Origin: Treponema parvum
GTDB taxonomy: Bacteria > Spirochaetota > Spirochaetia > Treponematales > Treponemataceae
Length of the DNA stretch: 64,000 bases
Assembly (NCBI RefSeq): GCF_017893965.1
Contig: NZ_CP054142.1
Coordinates: 1,736,001 to 1,800,000 of the forward strand
Reading direction: 5' to 3'
Part shown: piece by piece, positions 32,940-40,130 of the stretch
Position numbering within the stretch: position 1 is the stretch's first letter
How the letters are laid out: each line of letters opens with the position of its first letter
Notes under the pieces: generated by a model
What the model was told of the DNA's origin: nothing
The model's input: only the letters and a program-made list of their open reading frames with translations
Databases searched by the model: none
Program-made: the position numbers and the translations under genes

Positions 32940-34301
32940 TTAGATCTCCTCCCCAGGCCCGTTCATCTTCCGTTTATACATCTTCCACTTCTTTACCGTT
33001 TTTGCATTATTAAAGGCTGCGGCCAGGTCTGACGGAGTGCTAAAATCTGTGTGATTGCCCTCCGTAACACCCGGTTCTTCGGTGTAAAGAACACACTTTG
33101 CCTCATCACTATCCTGCCGCTGGGGTAAATCGTCAAAGAGCTTTTTAAATGCGTCTGCGTTAAGCCGGTTGCCGTAGCAGGCCAGCCCTTTCAAAGCGGT
33201 TAGGCCATGCACGTTAAGGACTGTCAGCTGACTGTTGGAGCAGAGCAACTGTTGTAAGGCAGTGCAGCCTTGCACGTTAAGTTCGGTCAGCTGATTGTAG
33301 CCGCACCACAGCTTTTTCAAAGAGGTGCAGCCTTGCACATTAAGGGTGGTAAGCTGATTGCCGGCGCACTCCAGCTCTTTCAAAGCCGTGCAGTCTTGTG
33401 CGTTAAGGGCGGTAAGCTGCTTGTTGCGGCAGTCCAGATATTGCAAAGCAGTTAGGCCTTGTACGTTAAGAGCGGTAAGCTGATTGTAGTAGCACCTCAG
33501 CGCTTCCAAAGCGGTTAAGCCATGCACATTAAGCTCGGTTAGCTGATTGTTGCCGCACCACAACGTTTTCAAAGAGGTGCAGCCCTGCACGTTAAGAGAG
33601 GTAAGCTGATTGTCGCGGCACCACAGCCCTTCCAAAGCGGTACAGCTCTGCGCGTTAAGTTCGGTGAGCGAACTTTCGACGCACCACAGCTCTTTCAAAG
33701 CGGTTAAGCCCTGCACGTCAAGAGCAGTAAGCCGGTTGCCGCTGCAGTGCAGCACTTGCAAAGCAGTTAGGCCCTGCACGTTAAGAGAGGTAAGCTGATT
33801 AACATCGCACTCCAGCCTTCGCAAAGCCGTTAAGCCTTGTACATCAAGAGCGGTAAGCTGATTGACGCTGCAGGACAGCACTTGCAAGGCATTTAAACCT
33901 TGAACGTTAAGGGCAGTCAGTTTATTTTGAATGTTATTATAACTGCCATTATATTTGTAAACACCACAATACAGCTCGATAATTTTGCCTTTAAGGATAA
34001 CGACAGTGCCTTTTGCATGCAGCACGGTTTCGGTGCCGCTGGCAAGCGTTGTTTCATTGCAGCCTTCTATCACAACGGGGTTACCGTCTGAGGTTGTTAC
34101 CTTAACTGTGATGTCGAGCTTATCGGGGCTTAAGATGAGCGAGGCGCCGCCTTCGACAAAGGGGGCTTCATGCACTGTTCCGCCTATACCCGAACCGCTG
34201 CCGCCCGCCGATTGTTTACAGCCGATAAACACTGCGATAAGCAGCACAAAAGCCGCTCCCCAAAAGGCAAAGGTCTTTGTTTTTGAATGACGTGTTTTCA
34301 T
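32940..34301 (-). CDS. Leucine-rich-repeat surface lipoprotein
   Basis: 453 residues from ATG 34301 (AAAGGAG, 8 nt spacing; a TTG at 34319 would overlap that site). Lipobox VFIGC. After about 100 residues, some 14 LRR units of 21 residues read LTxLNVQGxTALxxLxCxxNQ, including variants with Cys at the turn (QGCTSLKTLWCGNNQ). The tail is a short non-repeat region. The units are highly alike at DNA level (63 bp), so copy-number change by recombination is likely. Probably surface-exposed adhesion or binding protein; ligand unknown. Confidence 0.88.
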   Translation of the reverse strand: MKTRHSKTKTFAFWGAAFVLLIAVFIGCKQSAGGSGSGIGGTVHEAPFVEGGASLILSPDKLDITVKVTTSDGNPVVIEGCNETTLASGTETVLHAKGTVVILKGKIIELYCGVYKYNGSYNNIQNKLTALNVQGLNALQVLSCSVNQLTALDVQGLTALRRLECDVNQLTSLNVQGLTALQVLHCSGNRLTALDVQGLTALKELWCVESSLTELNAQSCTALEGLWCRDNQLTSLNVQGCTSLKTLWCGNNQLTELNVHGLTALEALRCYYNQLTALNVQGLTALQYLDCRNKQLTALNAQDCTALKELECAGNQLTTLNVQGCTSLKKLWCGYNQLTELNVQGCTALQQLLCSNSQLTVLNVHGLTALKGLACYGNRLNADAFKKLFDDLPQRQDSDEAKCVLYTEEPGVTEGNHTDFSTPSDLAAAFNNAKTVKKWKMYKRKMNGPGEEI

Positions 34302-34544
34302 AGTACTCACTCCTTTCAAAAGATTTTTTTATCTAGGGAGAGAGAGGCAACCCCGTTCAGTCGGCACAGATGGAGGTTTTCTCTTCTGCCCCAAAATAAG
34401 TCTTTTATCCGTTCCGACCTCCTGCCGGACAATTTGAATATTGCGGCAAGGATGCTGCAACAGCCGACTGTATGCGAGTGTTGAAAACGGAACAGGTCGT
34501 TCCGTTTTCATACAGGTGCAGTTTTTAAACAATTTACCCATTAC

Positions 34545-37412
34545 TTATGGGACGGGCTGCAGTTGGCCTGCATTACCAACCTTCACAATTTTCCAGTTCT
34601 TCAGGGTGAGGGGTGATAGCTGGAATACTTGCGGTGTTACTTCAAACTTCAACACATCAGCATTACTAAGTGGATAAGAGTCAGGAGTGCCCTCGCCTTC
34701 GACAACATTCCGCCAATGATAGCCGGATACCTGAGGGAAGGCATAATCATTCCTCATCGTGAGTCTTGCTACAGGGGTACTAGCCAGCTGAGCGGTAACG
34801 ATAATAACCGCTTTCTGGTTGCTTCCACTACCACCAGAAGCAGGAATATCATGCAAATACACGTCGTTAAAGCTCTTTGTTAGAGTATTTGACGTTGAGG
34901 ACGGGGTAATAGCAGCACTGCCGGACATCTTAAATACGGTTTCGACATCGGCATACACGCCGCCGCCTGCGGCCTCATTCGCTGTATTCGCTTCGGCGGT
35001 GCAGCCGGTAATGGTGCCGCCTTCCATAGTAAAGCTGCCTTTTTTATCGCCGTCGGCTTTAATGCACACGCCGCCGCCTTTTGCAGTGGAATAACCGGAG
35101 CCGCCTGCATGACAATTGGAAATCGTTCCGCCTTTCATTGTAAAGGAGCCCGCTCCTACATATTGAGCTGCATCTATATATACGCCGCCGCCCCATTTTG
35201 CTTTATTACCGGATATTGTTGCACCGATTTCCATAATGAATGTACCCGCCGTTCTTACAAACACGCCGCCGCCCGACACAAATGTATCGGGAGCGTCCAG
35301 CGCTTCGTTATCGGAAATCGTACCGCCTAACGTAAGTTTGCCGCTTTGTACATACACGCCTCCGCCGCCGGAACCTACTCCGGTTTCACCGGTTGCTTTA
35401 TTGTGCTGTATGGTGCATCCTGAAGGAATAGTGTACTCCTTCGTCCCTCCTTCAATATAAATGCCGCCGCCTCTCCTTGCTTTGTTGCCATCCGTTGCCG
35501 CACTGCCGCCGATGGTTGAGTTATTAAGTGTAAGAGTGCTTTCTTTGCAGTAAATTGCGCCGCCTCTTCCTTCTCCTGTTGCTGTTCCTGTTGCGGTACA
35601 GCTCTTTATCTGCGTATTTTTCAAGGTAACTTTGGCACTGCTTATTGCATGAATGCCGCCGCCGTATTTTGCCTTACAGTTTTCGATAAGGACATTTTTT
35701 GCCTCAAGTTTTCCGCCTGCGCAGTAAATTGCACCGCCGGATTCGCTTACATAACTAGCGGTGTTATTTCCGTTTTGCAGGGTCAGTTTTTCAAGGGTTA
35801 AGTCGCCGGTGCTCGATATATCAAAAATAAAGGTGCGGTTATCTGCATTCAATTTATCGGTTTGATAGCCCGTTTTGCCCCGTATCGCAACGGTTCTCCT
35901 ATTCACCTTAATTTGTTCTGCTCCGTTGGGGGCTTTTATTTCGCCGTCTATAATGATGACGGCGGCAGCAGTGTTGGGGTCGTCGTTTTCTACCGCAGCT
36001 TTTAACGCTGCCCATGCACTGGATTGCCCTCCCCACGTAGCGCTGTCGGCGGGATTGACGGTTATTTCCGCTATTTTGGCTACTTTAACATAAAAGACTT
36101 TTTCGACGCCGGCAGCAAAGCCGTCTCCGCCTGCAGTTACGGTTATTTTGTATAAGATTTCCAGACCGGGAGCCGGAGCCGGAAGGCTTATATCAACTTC
36201 GTTTTGAGGACTGCTGTTTATGCTGTTGTTTACAGTATCCCACGAACCGCCGTTTTTCTTTTCAACCTTTCCCGTTATTATTGCGCCGATTGTTGCCGTT
36301 TTTGCCGTTACGGTAAGCCCCGTATCGCTTAATCCCGCATTTATTGCATACGGAGCCGTTTCGGTGGTTCCGCTTATCTCGGTTGAGCCGTTAAACAGCT
36401 GGGCGTCTTGGGCCTTTGTTTCGGTGGATACTGTGTGCGCGGCGGAAGCCAAGCCTTTGCGGTCGACAAGCTTAAACGTATAGGTTTGTGATGCAGTCTG
36501 TACTGCCGCATCCGTTTTATAACGCAGCGCCCACGGGTCATCTACCTCGGATTGAACCCAAGCGGGAAGCGACTCCGGTCCCTCGCCGGCGGCGAGTTGG
36601 GTAACTTCATCTTTCGTAAGCAGCTTGCGGTTTTCGACGGGAGCAGTCGCGTCGATGTAAAAAGCATCATATCCCGGTGTAAAGGGTATCAAGATTGGAT
36701 AGTCATTTATTTTCAGCATGGAAATATCTCCGTGCAAAAGCCCGGAAGGAGTACCCCCCGTTTTGTCCATATCTTCGGCTTTTAATATAATGACGTAATA
36801 GCGCTTGCCGTGCGCATCGGCAGCGGCCGTTTTGCCGATTGTTATATAGCTCAGCTTAGGCGGCGTATTCGCTTCCAGATTAAACGAATAGGTTTGTCTG
36901 AATTTTCTGCCGTCGGTGCTGTAAAGCCTGATCGAAGTCCCTATGTTCGCGCTGCTGCGCTCGTAGCGTTTTAAAAACGCCGGTTTGTACGTTAGCGTCA
37001 ATGTATCGCGCGAGTTTTGCACAAGCGTATAATCGGCGCCTGTCTCAGGCGGATTTGTTCCCAAAATATCGTGTATGCCGCTTCCGAAAGTTACGATATC
37101 CGCCGGCGCCCCGGAAGAACCGGGCATTATGAACGAAAAGTTTTTCGGATTGTGCACGGTGAGCGTAAACACCGCATCGGCCGCCGACGGCACGCATTGA
37201 ACGCCTGCCGCGTTCGTATGTCCCGGAGACGCCGCCCTGAAATTTGTGATGATGGGTTCCGACGCCCAATAAGAAAAATCTTCTTCTATGTCCGCAAAGA
37301 GTTCTTTGCAAGCGGTTAGACTGAAAAGCAGCGCGATACCTGCCGCACAGACGGCGGCGCGTATGACGTTCCTACGCATTACACGATTTCGGTTTTCTTT
37401 TTTATTCAGCAC
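34545..37412 (-). CDS. Beta-helix surface lipoprotein, family with conserved ELFADIEEDFSYW N-terminus (paralogue 1)
   Basis: 955 residues from GTG 37412 (AAAGAG about 9 nt upstream). Signal with lipobox SLTAC. Residues about 35-170 match the paralogue at 40069-43911 (KELFADIEEDFSYWASEPII). A middle beta-sandwich region follows, then a right-handed beta-helix with Gly-rich PMP-like repeats (GGAIYC, GGGI, GGGVYI). The C-terminus FEVTPQ...WKIVKVGNAG resembles the end of the paralogue. Predicted surface protein; function unknown. Confidence 0.82.
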   Translation of the reverse strand: MLNKKENRNRVMRRNVIRAAVCAAGIALLFSLTACKELFADIEEDFSYWASEPIITNFRAASPGHTNAAGVQCVPSAADAVFTLTVHNPKNFSFIMPGSSGAPADIVTFGSGIHDILGTNPPETGADYTLVQNSRDTLTLTYKPAFLKRYERSSANIGTSIRLYSTDGRKFRQTYSFNLEANTPPKLSYITIGKTAAADAHGKRYYVIILKAEDMDKTGGTPSGLLHGDISMLKINDYPILIPFTPGYDAFYIDATAPVENRKLLTKDEVTQLAAGEGPESLPAWVQSEVDDPWALRYKTDAAVQTASQTYTFKLVDRKGLASAAHTVSTETKAQDAQLFNGSTEISGTTETAPYAINAGLSDTGLTVTAKTATIGAIITGKVEKKNGGSWDTVNNSINSSPQNEVDISLPAPAPGLEILYKITVTAGGDGFAAGVEKVFYVKVAKIAEITVNPADSATWGGQSSAWAALKAAVENDDPNTAAAVIIIDGEIKAPNGAEQIKVNRRTVAIRGKTGYQTDKLNADNRTFIFDISSTGDLTLEKLTLQNGNNTASYVSESGGAIYCAGGKLEAKNVLIENCKAKYGGGIHAISSAKVTLKNTQIKSCTATGTATGEGRGGAIYCKESTLTLNNSTIGGSAATDGNKARRGGGIYIEGGTKEYTIPSGCTIQHNKATGETGVGSGGGGVYVQSGKLTLGGTISDNEALDAPDTFVSGGGVFVRTAGTFIMEIGATISGNKAKWGGGVYIDAAQYVGAGSFTMKGGTISNCHAGGSGYSTAKGGGVCIKADGDKKGSFTMEGGTITGCTAEANTANEAAGGGVYADVETVFKMSGSAAITPSSTSNTLTKSFNDVYLHDIPASGGSGSNQKAVIIVTAQLASTPVARLTMRNDYAFPQVSGYHWRNVVEGEGTPDSYPLSNADVLKFEVTPQVFQLSPLTLKNWKIVKVGNAGQLQPVP

Positions 37413-37577
37413 AGAGCAACTCTTTCAAATCATAATACATCGTTCAGTATAGCCGCATTATCCGCAGCGACGCTGCTATTGAGGATTATTATACACTTTC
37501 CGCTTATTTTCGTGCAAGAGTGCGCATTGTCGAGCGAGAATTTCGTATTATAAATAAAAATGCGTCAATAAAAAATA

Positions 37578-37607
37578 TTGACAAATTGTATACTAAAAAT
37601 GTATAGC
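37578..37607 (+). promoter_or_regulatory. brnTA promoter
   Basis: TTGACA (37578-37583), 18 nt, TATAGC (37602-37607). The palindrome TATAG-CA-CTATA (37602-37613) covers the -10 and start region, a likely operator for the antitoxin. The upstream gap from 37413 has only a small GCAGC/GCTGC hairpin. Confidence 0.6.
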
Positions 37608-37625
37608 ACTATAGGCGCGCATGAT

Positions 37626-37937
37626 ATGGGCAAAACGATTATACACGGAAAGTTCGAATGGGATGCCGACAAGGCGGAAGCGAATATCAAAAATCATGGA
37701 ATCGGTTTTGAAGAAATTCTGCCTATATTTGACGACCCGCTTTTTTGGGAACAGTACGATACGATACATTCAAGCGCCGAAGAAACAAGGTATTTAGGAA
37801 CCGGAAGAATAAACAATTTTACGGTCGTGATATCCGGTTACACTGACGGAAAGCGGATACGGATTATTTCCGCCGGAATCTCAACCGGAGAAGAGGAAAA
37901 GCGATATGAAAAATGGTGCAGCCAATTTTACAGCTGA
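37626..37937 (+). CDS. brnT: BrnT-family ribonuclease toxin
   Basis: 103 residues from ATG 37626 (MGKTIIHGKFEWDADKAEANIKNHGIGFEE). The upstream ATG 37602 lies in the promoter, so it is excluded. The DUF497/BrnT landmarks FEWD..K...N, FDDP and the basic IRIISAGISTGEEEKRYE end are present. RelE-fold RNase that inhibits translation. It overlaps brnA by 32 nt. Confidence 0.88.
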   Translation: MGKTIIHGKFEWDADKAEANIKNHGIGFEEILPIFDDPLFWEQYDTIHSSAEETRYLGTGRINNFTVVISGYTDGKRIRIISAGISTGEEEKRYEKWCSQFYS

Positions 37938-38169
37938 GCGGGTTTCGAAGCTCCGCAAAAATATTGATTTTTCGGACATTCCCGAAATTAAAGATTTTTC
38001 AGGCGGACATCTTCGAAACTGGAAACCGGCAAAAAAACCCGTATCTTTTAGAATCGACCTCGATAATTTGCAGTGGCTGCAGAGCGAAGGCGCTAGAGGC
38101 TATCGAAAAAAAATAAACGGTATGCTCCATTGGGCAAGACAGAACGGCTGCCCCATAGCACAAATGTAA
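37906..38169 (+). CDS. brnA: BrnA-family antitoxin
   Basis: 87 residues. IDFSDIPEIKDFSGGHLRNWKPAKKPVSFRIDLDNLQWLQSEGARGYRKKINGMLHWA is a DUF4415-type ribbon-helix-helix antitoxin that binds BrnT and represses the operon. GAGG lies about 10 nt before the ATG, inside brnT. Confidence 0.86.
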   Translation: MKNGAANFTAERVSKLRKNIDFSDIPEIKDFSGGHLRNWKPAKKPVSFRIDLDNLQWLQSEGARGYRKKINGMLHWARQNGCPIAQM

Positions 38170-38194
38170 ATACGCGGGAATTACGTTACCGTTT

Positions 38195-38458
38195 TCAAAG
38201 ATTTTCCACCTCTTCTTGGGTAAGACCGGTCATTTGCATAATAAAATCAGTTTCGCAATTAGCTTGTTTCATCAGCTTTGCCGTTTCAAGTGCTTTTCGG
38301 TATGAGCCATCGGCAAAACCTTGTTCAATCCCCTTTTCAATTCCTTGTTCAATTCCTTGTTGTATGCCTTGTTCAATGCCTTCGGCAAAAGCTATTCTGC
38401 CCGCTTCCTCACAGCGAACAGCAATGTCCGTATCGTAGTCATAATCCGATAATAGCAT
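38195..38458 (-). CDS. Candidate intragenic RpnS-like product of rpn2 (87 aa)
   Basis: Internal ATG with GGGAGG 8 nt upstream. The product MLLSDYDYDTDIAVRCEEAG... holds the repeat region and C-terminal tail. The position corresponds to the internal starts of rpn1 and rpn3. Confidence 0.5.
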   Translation of the reverse strand: MLLSDYDYDTDIAVRCEEAGRIAFAEGIEQGIQQGIEQGIEKGIEQGFADGSYRKALETAKLMKQANCETDFIMQMTGLTQEEVENL

Positions 38459-39121
38459 ATTTATTACCTCCCGTGATTTTCGTTGTAAATATTCCTTTAA
38501 AATGTCGTTTTGGATGCACTCTTTGATTGCTGCTTCAAATCCATTCTCTTTGTCGAGTGCAGTGTGACGGCGAACCGCTTCTACAAAAAGGCTGTATTCT
38601 TCAAGCAGTTTGCAGGCTGTTAAGATTTTATTTGCCTTGTCAGTGTTGATGTTTAAAACCTGCACCGTTAGCTCCAGCGGAGCGTGTTCAGGTTTTATGA
38701 TAAAAGCATCAGATAACTTTAGAACCGTAGTTTCAGGGTAGTCTTCCGTGCCGTTGTAAAAAACGTAGAACTCCGGCGTGGGAATCTTTTGCAAGGTTCT
38801 GTAGTATTTCGCTTTCGGGTCTTGGATTTGCTCATACAGGCGAGCGACATATTGCAGGCAGCGTAATGGCATGTTTTCATTTATCGTAGATTGGTGTTCA
38901 GCCAATACGATGATTTTGTTATCAATGAGGCACGATACGTCATTGGACAACTTTGTGTACATTGCCTGCTCAAGCTTGAGCGGTTTCAGTTCCGTCGAAG
39001 CATCGAGGTGCGTTCCGTGCAAGGCGTTATAAAGCGATAAAAAGTTTTCTTTTGCACTTTTGTCTTCGCTGAATAAATCGACAAATACCGAATCTTTATA
39101 CCGGCGGCTGTGTTTTGCCAT
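38195..39121 (-). CDS. Rpn-family nuclease (Rpn2) with internal antitoxin start
   Basis: 308 residues. NDVSCLIDNKIIVLAEHQSTINENMPLRCLQYVARLYEQ holds the D...ExQ nuclease core, though this subtype differs from Rpn1/Rpn3 (YKDSVFVDLF start). A (GIEQ)n stretch GIEQGIQQGIEQGIEKGIEQ precedes the TGLTQEEVENL tail, shared with Rpn1. GGAGG is 4 nt before the ATG. An internal GGGAGG at 38467-38472 stands 8 nt before an in-frame ATG at 38458. Convergent with brnA. Confidence 0.85.
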   Translation of the reverse strand: MAKHSRRYKDSVFVDLFSEDKSAKENFLSLYNALHGTHLDASTELKPLKLEQAMYTKLSNDVSCLIDNKIIVLAEHQSTINENMPLRCLQYVARLYEQIQDPKAKYYRTLQKIPTPEFYVFYNGTEDYPETTVLKLSDAFIIKPEHAPLELTVQVLNINTDKANKILTACKLLEEYSLFVEAVRRHTALDKENGFEAAIKECIQNDILKEYLQRKSREVINMLLSDYDYDTDIAVRCEEAGRIAFAEGIEQGIQQGIEQGIEKGIEQGFADGSYRKALETAKLMKQANCETDFIMQMTGLTQEEVENL

Positions 39122-39195
39122 GGCACCTCCTTACATTTTTATTATACCACACGCGCCGCTGTTTTATAAGAGTAGCTTTTTTATTCAACCGCAGC

Positions 39196-39487
39196 AAGCG
39201 CAAAGAGCGCAAAGGAATTTTTAGAATACCTTAACACAGGGCAAGCAAAGAGCGAGTTTACAAGGAGGATAGAAAAAGTGATACAAATAATAAAAGAAAA
39301 TGAACAAGCAAGGCAAGAATACAGATTAATGTCTACTTTTGAAATGGACGCCAGGTATAAAGGTTTTTCGGAAGGTACTTATAACAACAAGAAAGAAACG
39401 GCTAAAATATTAAAACAGCTGGAAGATTCGATACAAAAAATTATGCAGGTTATCGGCCTTCTCGAAGCAGAAATTGAAAAATTATAG
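39196..39487 (+). pseudogene. 5'-truncated Rpn-gene remnant retaining C-terminal domain
   Basis: In the frame read from about 39196, AKEFLEYLNTGQAKSEFTRRIEKVIQIIKENEQARQEYR aligns with LKGFLEYVKIGTANTEYTGRIETMIQTVKNNEQARQEYR of rpn3. Everything upstream of the nuclease core is gone. The remainder is an open frame from GTG 39278. Confidence 0.75.
39278..39487 (+). CDS. Orphan RpnS-like C-terminal domain protein (69 aa)
   Basis: GTG start with AAGGAGG (39262-39268) 9 nt upstream, MIQIIKENEQARQEYRLM... The layout matches the internal starts of the intact rpn genes. It could be a functional standalone antitoxin or merely leftover. Closest in window to the internal product of rpn3; the tail GLLEAEIEKL corresponds to GLLVEEIENL. 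Confidence 0.5.
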   Translation: MIQIIKENEQARQEYRLMSTFEMDARYKGFSEGTYNNKKETAKILKQLEDSIQKIMQVIGLLEAEIEKL

Positions 39488-39663
39488 TTTAATTAGCCAT
39501 TAATTACTTGCTTCTGCTTTTTCTTGACTGAGGCCTGTTGCCATAGGGCAAGCTTTTTAATTTAACCGCTAAGCACGCCAAGGACGCAAAAAGGGGGGGG
39601 GTATTAACCGGTGTATAACTTTTTCGCCAAGATACAAAGAGCGCTAAGGTTCCCTTCGCTCGG
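39488..39663. other. Non-coding stretch with G9 tract
   Basis: No gene. A run of nine G at 39593-39601 lies amid CGCAAAGAGCGC-type degenerate repeats (39190-39215; 39570-39590; 39640-39650). The homopolymer is a slippage-prone site. Confidence 0.6.
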
Positions 39664-39870
39664 AGGGAGCCAAGCTCACTCGCCCGAGTGGGTACCCTTC
39701 AATAAGGCGGTACGAATAGCTCGTATCGCCCGATACGAGATGCTCGTTCCGAGCGGTACGAGGGGTTCGAGCAGAGCGGCTCGAAAGGCTCGAACAGGGC
39801 GGGCGGGTACCCCTGATACGAGCGGATCGGTAGGTCTGATCCGAGCGGGTGTGAACCCCGGCATAACGGG
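39664..39870. repeat. Array 2 of 23-bp palindromic units
   Basis: Nine units at exact 23-bp steps starting at 39664, 39687, 39710, 39733, 39756, 39779, 39802, 39825 and 39848. Each is a 7-3-7 near-palindrome plus a 6-nt spacer (CGCCCG, AAGGCG, CGAGCG, AGAGCG, AGGGCG, AACGGG). The unit at 39825 shares 14 of 17 bases and its spacer with the first unit of array 1. Downstream of a surface lipoprotein gene on the minus strand, like array 1. Confidence 0.8.
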
Positions 39871-39904
39871 GGACACTGCCTCGTCGTTCAAAACCCTGAA
39901 AACT

Positions 39905-40130
39905 TATCCGCCGTTGTTCCCATAGCTGCTCGTCAAGGTGAAGGCTGAGTAGTTGGCGGATAGCCGTCGGCGGCGACGTACCATAGCTGCCCGCCAAGAG
40001 GAAGGCGGAGTAGTTGTCAGTTTACCCGTCGGAGCCGACGTACCAAGCTGTGCCGCCGCTTTCAGGTGTTACGGCGTCTTTAGATACCCGTTGCTGCCGA
40101 CCGACCACGTTTGACTGCCTTTCGGCGTTA
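39905..40130 (-). repeat. 62-bp tandem repeat of the beta-helix gene 3' end
   Basis: The W-x-VG-x-x-G module at the C-terminus of the upstream gene (TGG codon at 40107-40105) recurs at 40045-40043, at 39983-39981 and partly at 39922-39920: spacings 62, 62 and 61. The copies read WSVGSNGYLKTP (in gene), WYVGSDG-stop, WYVAADGYPPTTQ and WEQ. As 62 is not a multiple of three, each copy is in a different frame. Confidence 0.75.

Noticed and set aside
39664-39870. CRISPR array
   Set aside because: The unit is only 23 bp, the 'spacers' are 6 nt and repeats are not identical; no cas genes are present.
39644-39997. 117-residue minus-strand ORF over array 2
   Set aside because: It is generated by reading through the palindromic and 62-bp repeats; the 23-bp period is incompatible with a repeated protein motif.
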